A stretch of 64,000 bases of DNA from the NCBI GenBank assembly GCA_949987705.1, contig OX465282.1, positions 38,900,039 through 38,964,038 on the forward strand, given 5' to 3'. The translations under genes were made by a program, and so were the position numbers. The DNA is from Thereva unica (taxonomy: Eukaryota > Arthropoda > Insecta > Diptera > Therevidae). Shown here in pieces: positions 52,149-61,843 of this stretch. Position 1 is the stretch's first letter; each line of letters starts with the position of its first letter. The notes under the pieces were generated by a model. That model was not told the DNA's origin and ran no database searches. It saw nothing but the letters and a program-made list of their open reading frames with translations.

Positions 52149-52793
52149 TTAACTTCTTGCAATCTGTGTTATTCTGTTAAGGATAGGTCGATGATAGGAA
52201 AAGTATGAAATGAATGGGAGTGTTTCAAGTGTAATGTGCCTTGAAAAAGTCAAATCGAGGGTGGTTCCTCTCAGCGTTGTTGACGAATTTGAGGAATGTA
52301 TCATCATTGTCACGAATTTGAGGAATGTATCATCATTTTTCACGTTTGTGTTGAAGTCGCCACAAAGAAGAATTGGTACATTGGTATCAACTTGCATGAT
52401 CGGATGCTCATACTGCCTGTTATGCACGTACGGAAAGAGTGCTTGGTGCAGCAATACACTAATGTTTGAGACACTTGCTCCAGGATGAATATACACTGCG
52501 CCAAGTACAATTTTAAACGTTGTATCAGCAGTGAAGCATGTAATTTCAGCCAAGCAGACCTCGCCTGTGTTTCTGATGAGACGAGTTGTGTCCGACAATT
52601 CAATGTGGAGAACTTTGGCCGTGGATGTTGATGTTAATTTTCGATAGATTGCCACTCCACCAGCTGCGTTTGTATCAGAATCCGATCGATTATTCTGGCT
52701 AGTTATACATTCATAATTATTGATTGGAACTCGATCAAAATTGTCACGCATCCACGTTTCAGTCAATACCAAATAATCCGATCTTGGTATCAC
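52149..52793 (-). pseudogene. Helentron endonuclease domain (copy B)
   Basis: A 214-codon frame covers most of the endonuclease without a stop: DYLVLTETWMRDNFD, GVAIYRKL, VLGAVYIHPGAS, VPILLCGDFNTNVKND, then TTLRGTTLDLTFSRHI and FSYHRPIL. The first motif (NLNVQS) lies upstream in another frame (52990-52790). The catalytic SDH is SYH here as in copy A. The short duplication near 52300 replaces about 12 residues between the GDFN and TLRG blocks. Confidence 0.82.
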
Positions 52794-52874
52794 GTTTCAA
52801 TATCGGCGAAGTGCGCAGACAAACTCTGAACATTAAGGTTTGTCACTACAGTTTGCCCAGCGTTGTTACCGTCA

Positions 52875-53219
52875 TCACAAAATTTCACTGCTTTCGAAGT
52901 GCCCACGGAGTCGAATGTGTTCGTTACGGACATCTCGCGTAGTCTGTGAGTCGTTCCCATCCCGTCCGTGTTTGAAGATAAAAGGCGCATCTTTTTCCGT
53001 GATGATGTGCAAGCCGTCTATATTCGTTACCTGGCTCAGCGCCACGTACACCAACTGTTGTGGTTGCTCCGAGGAGTATTTATAAACAATAACAGTAAAC
53101 GTACCACCTTGCGACTTGTGAATGCTAATAGCACAAGCAGGAACGCCAGGAAACTGTTTTCGTTTGCATTTCACAGCTTTCGTCAGTGTAATGTTCACTA
53201 TTTTCTTATACACCGGCAC
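52875..53219 (-). pseudogene. Helentron helicase fragment (copy B)
   Basis: The same 114-codon frame as in copy A (FPGVPACAISIHKSQGGTF; LVYVALSQVTNIDGLHI), ending at the same stop. The Arg of the SRV motif, an ATP-hydrolysis finger, is Gln here. Confidence 0.85.
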
Positions 53220-53441
53220 CCAGTTAGGAAACAGAGTGTTTGGATTGCTTTGCTTATTGTTGACAATTTGACAAAAATTTAATTAAATATTGACAATTTT
53301 AATCAAATTTTTAAGATTAGGTACTACGATCAAATTTTTAAAATTATTACGGGATAACGGGACATAACGGGACAATGAGTCATCATTTTTCGTGCATGCA
53401 GCCGGCGTTCATCGTTTTAATAGACGTTGTCACGTCAAAAA

Positions 53442-54620
53442 TACGTGGGGAATATTTCTACGTAACCCTAGATCTACGTTTAAAAATTTGCTTCCGTATG
53501 CGTTAATGGTTGTCCCATCTGCCACGGATAAAAAGAAATTAAGAGCTTATTATTGATTCTAAATTTTTCGAATGGAATTACCGATAAATCGGCACCGGTG
53601 TCAATTAGGAAAGATAGATTATTGTTTTTGTCTTGTATGAGAAGGCGACGTGAGCCTGTTGTCCGATGGCCCGCCGCTGATGCTATCGGACCTAAAAGTT
53701 TGTTGTCTCTGCACTTGATTGTGTATTAAATGTGCAAAGCTGCTTGCATTTTGTAGCTTTTTTCCGAATTTATTATGATTTCGTTCTTCACCTTATTTCG
53801 TCGTCCACGGGAATACGATTGTACGATGTACGATTTTTTCACATTCAAATTCATATTTCACATGTTTTAACTTGAAAAAAAAATCTGAAAAAATCAGGTT
53901 ACATCCTCACGTACCAAACAATTTTTTTGAAGCGTTGGGACGGTTCAAAATATAGTTTTTATAGTCGAAAAAATTAAAATCACGTTTACTACTTTTTTTT
54001 TACTGTTGTCACGTCCATTTCTACGCCTGCCTAAACTTCAACTTCATGAAACATTGACCTTCCTAAAAAGGGACCGTAATTCTTGAATTTCGTTATCCAA
54101 TGTAGACTGTCTCGATCCTCTTGCATTACGGTCGACTAAACTAATCTCTGTTCGTTCGGTTGCTTCTCAAATTTTGTCTGCCAATGCTGTTAATTCGGAT
54201 ATAGTCTGCTTCTCCGCTGCTATCAAAACTATATTTTTTTTGCTTTGGCAATCTACGTAACCATAATCGCTTTATCATTTCTTCGTTGAATGTACCCGAG
54301 TTATCTGCCAATGACACTAACGACCTATAAAACTCCGGCGGTCTTCTGTCTTCCATCTGGGCATCTGAAATGATTTGTTCGAACCGCCTTTCTTCGCTTA
54401 GTGATAACCTATCGGTCAGGGCTTTCTTCAGGTTTTTGTACAAATTTTCTCTGGGGGAGTTTTTTAGAAGGTCGAGGACCGTGATTACTACTTCTTGAGG
54501 AAGAGAGGACACTACATAATCAAATTTAGTACAAATTTGTGTTATTTGTCTTATGTTAAACTGCGCTTCAACTTGGATAAACCAGGCGCTTGGGCACTCT
54601 GACCAAGAGAACGTATAATG
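53442..54620 (-). pseudogene. G2 gag and protease
   Basis: In minus sense: SAWFIQVEAQFNIRQIT near 54590-54540, then KFDYVVSSLPQEVVITVLDL, KNLKKALTDRLSLSEERRF, MEDRRPPEFYRSLVSLAD and MIKRLWLRRLPK (54512-54240), a knuckle-less CsRn1-type gag. Later the aspartic protease reads NNLSFLIDTGADLSVIPF near 53630-53570, then GLRRNIPHVF at the Helentron B junction. A poorly matching AT-rich stretch at 53810-54020 may be a further small insertion. Stops and frameshifts throughout. Confidence 0.75.
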
Positions 54621-55160
54621 AAGCTTTCACGTTTTTCAAACACAAGCTTTGTATATGTACATATCCGGCGTTGAGTCTTGTATTGTGGATGTGCTATCAT
54701 TGTTAGCTGCGTTCCATTCGGCGATCTGGAGTACATGGCCAATGGAATGCGAGTTTTGATATCAGAAGTAAATAAGAGTAAAACGTAATAAGTGAAGGGG
54801 TAGTCGCAAGTACTCCGGAGTACTCATGAGTAGAAAATATCGCCCAATCGATATCGCCCAGCTATTGAGGAATGAACACATTCCTGAGTCATGGCGCCCT
54901 CGGGCGGTCGCCCGGTTCGCCCACCCCTAATGCCGGTAGTGCGTGTAACCACCATTTTGCACCCCCCGCCAGGTTTAAGAAATGATTTTTCGTTAGTAAT
55001 TATCCATAAACTACCTACTGTCAAAGTTTTATAGCTGCTCTCATATTTCGCATTTGAACCGGAATTACTACATGTTTATAACAGAAATGTGCAGAAACGC
55101 ACCCGCTCGGTTCACTCTGATTATTAGTAGCGATCGGTTGTTTACAATTTTCTTTCGAAC
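54621..55160. other. Unassigned sequence, includes LINE leader
   Basis: No gene. The last 100 bp (about 55060-55160) directly precede an ATG and probably form the 5' untranslated leader of the LINE ORF1 at 55161. Confidence 0.35.
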
Positions 55161-55796
55161 ATGAACTCTGTTGAAAAGTGTTTTAAGTGCGCTAAGCAAT
55201 TATTCGCTGACGGTGTACATTCGTGCTTTGTTTGCGAGCACAAATATCATAAACGCTGCGCGGGCATCAATGATAATACTACTGCAGCTTTAAAATCATG
55301 CGACAATCTTGTGTGGCGGTGCAATTCCTGCAAGGATTTGTTTGATGGTGTCCTGTTTTCTAGACTGGGTATGCTTACTCAGGAAATTAGGAAGTTGCAG
55401 AAGGATGTTCTAAGTTTAAAAACATCCTCCGAAAAAAATAGCCTTCGACCAGAAAATGCAGCTAAAAAGAAAATTTCGCTTCATCATGGAATGGAGGCCC
55501 CAGACGTGATGGTCACAGAAGCAACGGTTACAAACTCGACTGTGCCCATGGATGATGCTTCCATTGCTAAATCATCTGCGGCTGAAACATCGATCACAGT
55601 TTCTGATTTACAGCTCACACCAGCGGCTGCCTTGCAATCAACGACATCCCAGCCTGCTGCAGCTACGACCGAATCAGACGGCACTGCCTGGAATGTTGTG
55701 AATTACAAAACAACAGACATTCATTTTTATAAGCTTCATATAAACTTCGTTCTCTGTGGGCCCGGAATCGCGATCGATTTTTCGACCACTTCTTGA
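55161..55796 (+). pseudogene. LINE ORF1 with PHD-type zinc finger
   Basis: Starts MNSVEKCFKCAKQLF. A Cys/His cluster follows (CFKC...HSCFVCEHKYHKRCAGI...LVWRCNSCKDL) with the C4HC3 order of PHD fingers (residues 7-60), then a heptad-like segment (MLTQEIRKLQKDVLSLKTS) and a Ser/Thr/Ala-rich linker. PHD finger plus coiled coil is the N-terminal layout of ORF1 proteins in CR1-group LINEs of insects. Homology appears to end near 55700 (AWNVVNYK), and the remaining 30 codons read into other sequence, so this is a 5' fragment without ORF2. A host PHD gene is less likely. Confidence 0.6.
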
Positions 55797-56009
55797 TATC
55801 CGGTGATGCTCAAATTTGGCATATGTCTTAGGCTCTAAAGACAATACAATACAGTATATTCAATTTTATGATACATCCAATATAGCGTCCACAATAAAAT
55901 GGCGGATTACCTTTTTCTTTACAACTGCCGACATCGGTATCAAATGAGGAGCTGGGAAACATAACTGGACTTGCTTTTTACTCTCAAAGCCCACCTCTAT
56001 ATTCTTCTT
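55797..56009. other. Unassigned AT-rich sequence
   Basis: No gene or named element; separates the PHD ORF1 fragment from the 3' end of RTE2. Confidence 0.35.
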
Positions 56010-56020
56010 CTTTAACCGCT

Positions 56021-57694
56021 CTACAACCGGGATCCGGTCCTGGCCTCGCGCAGCTGTTCTCTCCACCGGTCCCGATTCTGAGCCGATGTCATCCAGTTTG
56101 GCATCCTTAAACTCTGAGCGTCCTGGTCCACGCCATCCTTCCAGCGAAGGTTGGGCCTCCCTCGCTGTCGCACCCCATAGGTTTTACCGCAGAGAACTTT
56201 CCGAGCAGGCTCATCTTCACTCATACGAGATAGATGCCCTGCCCACCGGATCCTACCGAGCTTTATTTTCTTCACAACATCTATGTCGCGATAGCGCTCG
56301 TAGATCTCGTCATTGTAGAGTCTCCGGAATCGTCCTTCCTCACATACGGGGCCAACAACCCTCCGAAGTATTTTCCTCTCAAACACGCCCAAGAGGTTTG
56401 AGTGCTTTTTGCTAAGCACCCACGTTTCGGATGCATATGTGAGAACGGGTAAGACCATCGTCTTATATAGTAAAAGTTTAGACGTTATGGTTAGATATTT
56501 GGATTTGAAGAGCCTTGACAGACTATAGTAGGCTTTGTTGGCTTTTAGCAGTCGTGCGCGTATTTCTGGTTCCATGCTATTGTCGGCTGCTACTATTGAC
56601 CCAAGGTAGGTAAATGATTTTACCACGTCAAACTCGTGTTCCGCTACCTTAATTGTGGGACCAATGTTAGGTGTTCTTCCAGACGAGGCCACAATGTACT
56701 TTGTTTTGCTTTCGTTAATGTGCAGTCCCAGATTTCCTGCCGCTTGTACAGCTGTTGTTGTTCTTCGAATGATGTCAATGTCGTCTGCGTAAGCCAGTAA
56801 TTGGGTGGACTTGTGGAGGATTGTACCCCTTGATGTCACGCCCGAATCTCGGATCACTTTCTCCAACGCCAGGTTGAAAAGAAGGCAGGCCAGACCGTCC
56901 CCTTGTCGGAGTCCATTATAGATGTTGATTGGTCTGGACAGTGTTCCGGATACCTTTACTTGGCTTGATACATTGATTATGGTCAGCCTACATAGTCTTG
57001 TCAGTTTGTTGGGGATGCCGAATTCTCTCATGGCTTTGTAGAGTTCTACCCTGGCTATGCTATCATAGGCGGCTTTAAAGTCTATGAAGAGGTGTTGAAT
57101 TGAGTTTTGAAACTCTAGACATTTTTCCATAGCCTGCCTCAAGGTGAAAATCTGATCAGTCGTTGATTTGCCTGGGCTGAAGCCACACTTGTAATGGCCT
57201 ATGATGTTTCTGGCGTATGGGGCCATCCTGTTTTGTAGGATAGCGGAGAATATCTTATACACGGTACTCAACAACGTTATACCGCGATAATTAGTGCACG
57301 CTGTGATATCTCCTTTTTTGTGTACCGGTCAGAGGATGCCTTTTCTCCAGTCTTCTGGCATCACTTCCTGCTCCCATACTTGCACAATTAATTCATGAAT
57401 CGCTTGGTGTAATGTAGGGCCTCCATATTTAACCAGCTCCGCTGCTATGCCGTCTGCACCCGAGGTCTTGTTGTTTTTGAGCCAGCAGATGGCTCTGCTA
57501 ACTTCTTCTATGCTTGGTGGCGGCAGCATAGCATTGTCATCAGATATTGGTGGAGCCTCCGAATACTCAGTTAGCTCGCCATTTAGCAATTCATGAAAGT
57601 GCTCTTCCCATCGCTCCAAGATGCCTTTAGGATCGGTGATCAGATTCCCTTCTTTGTCCTTGCAGTATGTGCAACGTGTTGTGAATTGCGTCAT
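56021..57694 (-). pseudogene. RTE2 reverse transcriptase
   Basis: Same blocks as RTE1. Differences: a nonsense TGA at the start of the palm (RKGIL-stop-PVHKK near 57327; RTE1 has TGT), IIRRTTT for IIGRTTT after the YADD box, an 8-residue in-frame deletion (RTE1 EAFTQIEQ) near 56750, and scattered substitutions. The YADDIDI box is intact (56790). Confidence 0.88.
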
Positions 57695-58527
57695 ACTGCG
57701 GACTCTTTGGTAGAACTCCCGCGCCCTTGCGGCCGTCGTTCTCTGTACTGTTCTAGCTCACAGACGAGATTTTTTTCCCAGGCTTCCTTTTTTCGTCTGT
57801 GAATTCTCTTTTCTTCTTTTCTGAGCTCTTTATAGTTCTCTTCGCGTGCCCGTGTTCTCTGAGATTGCTGCATGGCTCGGTACGCAGCATTTTTACGTTC
57901 AGTTGCCAGCTTGCATTCATTATGGAACCAGTCGTTCCGATCTTTACGACTTCTGCCTAAGATGGAATCAGCAGTACTAATGAAAGTATTTTTAAGGTGG
58001 GTCCAGTTCTCGTCGACGCCCGGCATCTCATCCCCAGGACTTAGGGCGAGTTCTAATGCATGACCGTAGCTGTTTCTGGCCATTTCGTTGCGTAGTGCAG
58101 CTGTATTGATCCGAGCCTGATTAGCGGATACAAAGCTTTTCAGCGTTGTAATGCGCTCTCGGAGCACCATACCAACAAGATAGTGATCCGAGTCGAAGTT
58201 GGCACCTCGGTACGTTCGTACCGTCATCAGACCCGAAAAGTGGCGGCGGTCTATCAACACATGATCTATTTGGTTGCGAGTGGCTCCATCAGGAGATACC
58301 CAGGTGGCTTTATGGATATCTTTACGCGCAAATCTAGTACTTGCAACGACCAAGTTCTTACTTTCTGCCAACTCTACAACTCGCTGTCCATTGTCATTAG
58401 TGTTTTCATGTAAGCTGTGGTTGCCGACATATTGCCTGTATATGGGCTCCCGGCCTACTTTGGCGTTCAGATCTCCCAGTATGATTTTTACATCATACCA
58501 GGGGCAGGCATTAAGTTCCCGTTCCAA
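57691..58527 (-). pseudogene. RTE2 endonuclease and linker
   Basis: Opens inside the endonuclease at ERELNACPWYDVKIILGDLN (GDLN block), then AKVGRE, RKDIHKATWVSPDGATRNQIDH (W.SPDG..NQID block) and YRGANFDSDHYLVGM (SDH block), followed by the basic linker shared with RTE1. The first third of the endonuclease is lost. A frameshift at the GRGSST site near 57725 (one base different in length from RTE1) separates it from the RT frame. Confidence 0.88.
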
Positions 58528-58655
58528 CGGTCAATTTGGATGTACATCGAAGGGCGGATGTACAACCAAAACTATCGTTTGTGGGCCGGTCTGCCGATCA
58601 AAATACGTTGGGCTTATGGGTTTGATGAAAATCTGGTTGTACATCCAATTTGATC
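58527..58655. repeat. Short inverted repeat at RTE2/J2 junction
   Basis: Gtcaatttggatgtaca (58529-58545) is mirrored by tgtacatccaatttgat (58637-58653), and ggatgtacaaccaaaa (58556) by ggttgtacatcc (58633). The roughly 95-bp centre is non-repetitive. Confidence 0.7.
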
Positions 58656-60496
58656 GTGTATGGGGGCCTTAACGTAAATCTCTCTGAGTAGGATGTTGGG
58701 GTGGTTTTCCATTTTCTTGATAGCTTTCAGGCTAAGGTCGATGGCATATGTCAGGAAGGGTTTAATTTTTGCATTTTCGTAGAGAAATTTATTGGAATAT
58801 CTCCTATTTTGCTCCTTAAAGAAAAGGTTGGTGCAGTGTCTCAATATTTTCCTTTCTAGAGCTTCAATTTCTTTCCCCACTGTGGGAGAGATGGCAAACC
58901 ACACTGGGAAACCGTAGATAAGAATCGGTCTCAACATTTGCTTATATAATAGCAGTTTAGATTTTTTTGAAAGGAATTCGCTCCTAAGAAGGGGCATTAG
59001 TGTTTTTATTTATTTATTTATTTATTTATTTACAGTCTACAGAGTAAGTCTCCAACAGACAGATGCCAGTAAAATAATTTACTATAACTATGAATATAAC
59101 AAAATTAACAAAGACAAAAAACAAAAAAAAAACCTTAGAAACTAATTGTTGTATTAAACACTAGGCAAAAGATGATACAATATCAATAATCAACATTAAT
59201 AGTTTTGGATATAGCAGCTCTACCTTGTGGATTTGGTTTTAGGAGGTTGTTGAAAGTAAGTCCAAGATATTTTAGTTCTTCTTTGAGCGGGATGTTATCA
59301 CCACTAATGGAAAGGTGAATATTCCTGCTTTTCTTAGCGATATTAGCTATACCTTTACCGGACGAGTTTCTAAAGCAGATCATTTTAGATTTACCTGTAT
59401 TAATATTAATGCCCCAGTCAAGATAGTATGTCTCAATTCTTGAGATGTGCTCTTGCACAATTTGACAAGCAATTTCAGGGGTATTAGCTCCCGCGTAAAT
59501 CAAAGTGTCGTCAGCATACAGAATAGCCTTAGAGCAGAGCTCATTAACATTATTATGGAAAACGTGCGGAAAATCTGCAAGAAATAGATTGTATAATTTT
59601 GGTCCTAACAGGGAGCCCTGAGGAACACCCGAGAACACGTTAATTGAGTTTGATTGAGCTTTTTTTGAAAAGGACGAATAACTTCCTATCTTCCATAAAG
59701 CTCAAAAGGGGCCTTATTAGAAGGTGTGGGATGCCATAGCTGAGAAGCTTATAGATGAGACCATCGGACCACACAGAGTCAAAGGCCTTTTCAATGTCCA
59801 TTGCGCACGCTACTGTAGTTTTCCTTTGATTTAGGTTATTAGAAATGTCGCTATGTATTTTGATTAAGGCTTGTGTTGTACCGTGTTCACTTCTGAAGCC
59901 AAATTGATAAGCTGGTATTAATTTGTTGGCGATAATTCTCTCGAAGAGTTTGCCGATGTTAGAAAGCATTTGAATGGGTCTAAAGTCATGTAACCCTTTG
60001 GCTTTCTTATTTTTTGGTATAGGAATCAGCTTAGAAATTTTCCACCTTTTGGGGAAGTATCCATTATTAATACAGTTATTGAAGATTATTGTTAAGTATT
60101 TGATGACCTCATTAAGACGGTTTTTTAAAAGTAAATTTGAAACATCATCTACGCCAGCCGATTTTTTCTGTTTAATAGTTTTATTAGACCTTTAACCTTT
60201 TCAAAACTTGTAAAGGTGCTCCTATCACTGGGATTCGATGCTAGATTGGAAGGACAGAAGGATGTCACTTTATACATCTGTCCCTTTGTTAAACTATTCC
60301 TATTTCTGAAATCAAAAACTACCCTTTCGACTTCTTCCAACAACTCGGGGCTGTGTGCAGGCCTTTTAGTTTGGTAAACTTTTTCATAAAATCTGCGAAA
60401 CGCTTCTATAATGACAGTTTCTTCTTCAGTCTCGACACCATCAATGATCACTGCGTTCGTGTGCTGAAATTTCACATTGCCAATAATATTAAACAT
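58614..60496 (-). pseudogene. J2 ORF2, reverse transcriptase
   Basis: In minus sense: FNIIGNVKFQHTNAVI and FRRFYEKVYQTKRP (60490-60360), SAGVDDVSN-like near 60150, then AKKPKGYMTLDPFKCFLT-type sequence, LSNIGKLFERIIANKL at 59969, YQFGFRSEHGTTQALI, AMDIEKAFDSVWSDGL at 59812-59760 (first Asp; Cys-Ala for the usual VA), SGVPQGSLLGPKLYNLF near 59635, LYADDTLIYAG at 59520 (catalytic DD), LKYLGLTFNN, and after L4 PLLRSEFLSKKSKLLLYKQM, LRPILIYGFPVWFA, and the C-terminal SLKAIKKMENHPNILL. Frameshifts near 60150, 59975 and 59640. Confidence 0.82.
59008..59193 (-). mobile_element. LINE 3'-end fragment L4 in J2
   Basis: A 186-bp non-coding insertion beginning on the plus strand with (ttta)n (59008-59035), the tail of a minus-strand LINE. 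Flanked by an imperfect target duplication: cattagtgttttt (58995-59007) and cattaatagtttt (59194-59206). J2 RT (AAISKTI and PLLRSEF) is continuous without it. Confidence 0.7.
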
Positions 60497-61189
60497 TTCC
60501 CTAAATGCCCTAGTAGTCTAAGAGCTGGCTACATAAAAAAGCAAGGTATAAGGTACATGAAATACGAATATCTAGATAGGTGCCATTAGCGGTCCCGGAC
60601 ACCGAGTGGCTAATCTGCCAGCGCGATTAGGAAGATTAAGGCGGGGGCGGACGATCAAAGATGACAAATTTTACATAGAAAAAAATGATAATGCTCATGG
60701 ATAAAAATTATTGATAAGTGAAGTATTTGTTGCTACGAAACGCGAAAATTATTGGCAGACGATTTCGTGGAAGATAAATGGCCGGCAGACGTCAACAAAG
60801 TGGCGTTATCGTTGATGCGAAAAAATTAATGATAAGCCTCATGATTAAAAATTTTTGAGAATTATCATTAAACTGTTGAGGAAGCTGTGTGTTGAATGGC
60901 AGACGAAAAAATGAAAGACAACATCGAGGCAGACGGTATTGAAGAGCGGGGAAGTTTGTTACTGCATCCCAAAAAATTCTCGACTGCACAGAGCAACACA
61001 CTAACACAATCATAATTTCATTCTCGGGGTCTACGAAAATGACTTAGCTAACTGACAGTTTGTACACAGCTACATAGACAATAGAATTGTTTCACGAAAA
61101 AATGCAGAACAGTCAGTTTATCGTGTAATTCGTATAACACGCACAAACCGGTTTGTTAAGGCAGAAAGTGTTATGCCGTGAAATTTGCC
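60497..61189. other. Foreign 690-bp block within J2
   Basis: No coding sequence and no recognised element. It lies where the linker between J2 endonuclease and RT should be. It contains gcggtcccggacaccgagtg and several agacgaaaa/agacgatt phrases. No terminal repeats or target duplication were found. Confidence 0.4.
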
Positions 61190-61843
61190 TTAAAAGGACG
61201 CTTTGGTGTTGCACGAGAAATTCCGATGGAGTCCATTACGTTTTGGCAGTGAGGTTATGAAAAAGTCTATAATTGAGTCCCCTTCAGGAAACGTTGGAGA
61301 AAAAGGAGAAATAATGGATAGTCCAGTAACTCGGTTGGAGTTTAGCCAGTCGCAGAGTGTTTTTCCATTATTATTGATTTTTGTGTCACCCCAATTATGG
61401 TGCCTGCTATTCCAGTCGCCTCCAATGATGAAATCTTGTTGAGATAAGGCCGAGTCTTTTATTTTGTTCATGATGTCCAACATCTCCGATTTTTTTAGAG
61501 CCGAAGAGATGTAGATACTGCCTATTATTAAATTTTTTAAGAGGTTATTGGAGGATTTGTATTTAATTGATGCAAAAACCCCTGGTGTACCTAAATCAAA
61601 GTTAACTTTAAGGGCCGAAATATGATCCCTTATAAGAATCGCCACCCCAACACCCCCATCGTTTCTAAACATATTATATTTTTTAAATTTAGGTTTAAAT
61701 TTTGGAGTTAGTCTGGTTTCTGAGATCAAGACCAAGTCCGGGTAATTATTATTGGCTAATAAGTTATTAAGCTCCTGTCTTCTTTGTACGGATCTAATAG
61801 AGCGGACGTTAAGTTCTAGTAATGTTATGTTTTTCTTATGCAT
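61190..61843 (-). pseudogene. J2 ORF2, endonuclease
   Basis: Starts MHKKNITLLELNVRSIR (N..SI catalytic Asn block), then LVLISETRL (catalytic Glu), KKYNMFRNDGGVGVAILIRD, GSIYIS, FIIGGDWNSRHHNWGD (GDWN block), and DSIIDFFITS. The final SDH block is missing at the junction with the foreign block; the frame ends in stop after KASF. ATG and length fit a jockey-clade ORF2 start; it overlaps the ORF1 stop by 8 nt, as in many jockey-like elements. Confidence 0.85.

Larger units (their letters stand above)
51855..53436 (-). mobile_element. Internally deleted Helentron, copy B
   Basis: 1582 bp, uninterrupted, minus strand, inserted in G2 at a T run (A7 at 51848-51854 on the plus strand; A5 at 53437-53441). 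The 5' gacgtgacaacgtc (53436-53423) and its inverse near the 3' end (51892-51905) are subterminal inverted repeats. The terminal hairpin is at 51861-51883. It encodes the same helicase C-terminus (53219-52875) and endonuclease (52793-52149) as copy A, with the same missing Rep and the same stops. A local duplication of gaggaatgtatcatcatt lies near 52291-52337. Confidence 0.9.
45700..54620 (-). mobile_element. CsRn1-like gypsy element G2, four later insertions
   Basis: A minus-strand Ty3/gypsy element can be followed from gag (54.6 kb) to the integrase C-terminus (45.7 kb). It is broken by MITE Y2 (46743-47153), RTE1 (47881-49738), a Tc1 element (50168-51359) and Helentron B (51855-53436). Each insertion has an identifiable junction and the pol frame resumes on the other side. 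Remaining gypsy sequence is about 3.9 kb. The gag without a zinc knuckle and the pol motifs resemble the CsRn1 group. Stops and frameshifts make it inactive. LTRs were not identified. Confidence 0.82.
56010..58530 (-). mobile_element. RTE LINE, copy RTE2
   Basis: Minus-strand copy of the RTE1 family, about 2.5 kb, 5'-truncated within the endonuclease, ending in a short (gaa)n tract (plus-strand ttcttcttc, 56002-56011). No clear target duplication. Nearly identical to RTE1 over the shared 1.86 kb but with disabling changes. Confidence 0.9.

Noticed and set aside
53995..54020. gttgtcacgtc near 54006 as a third Helentron end
   Set aside because: It matches only 11 bp of the subterminal motif, with no hairpin or partner motif nearby that I can confirm.
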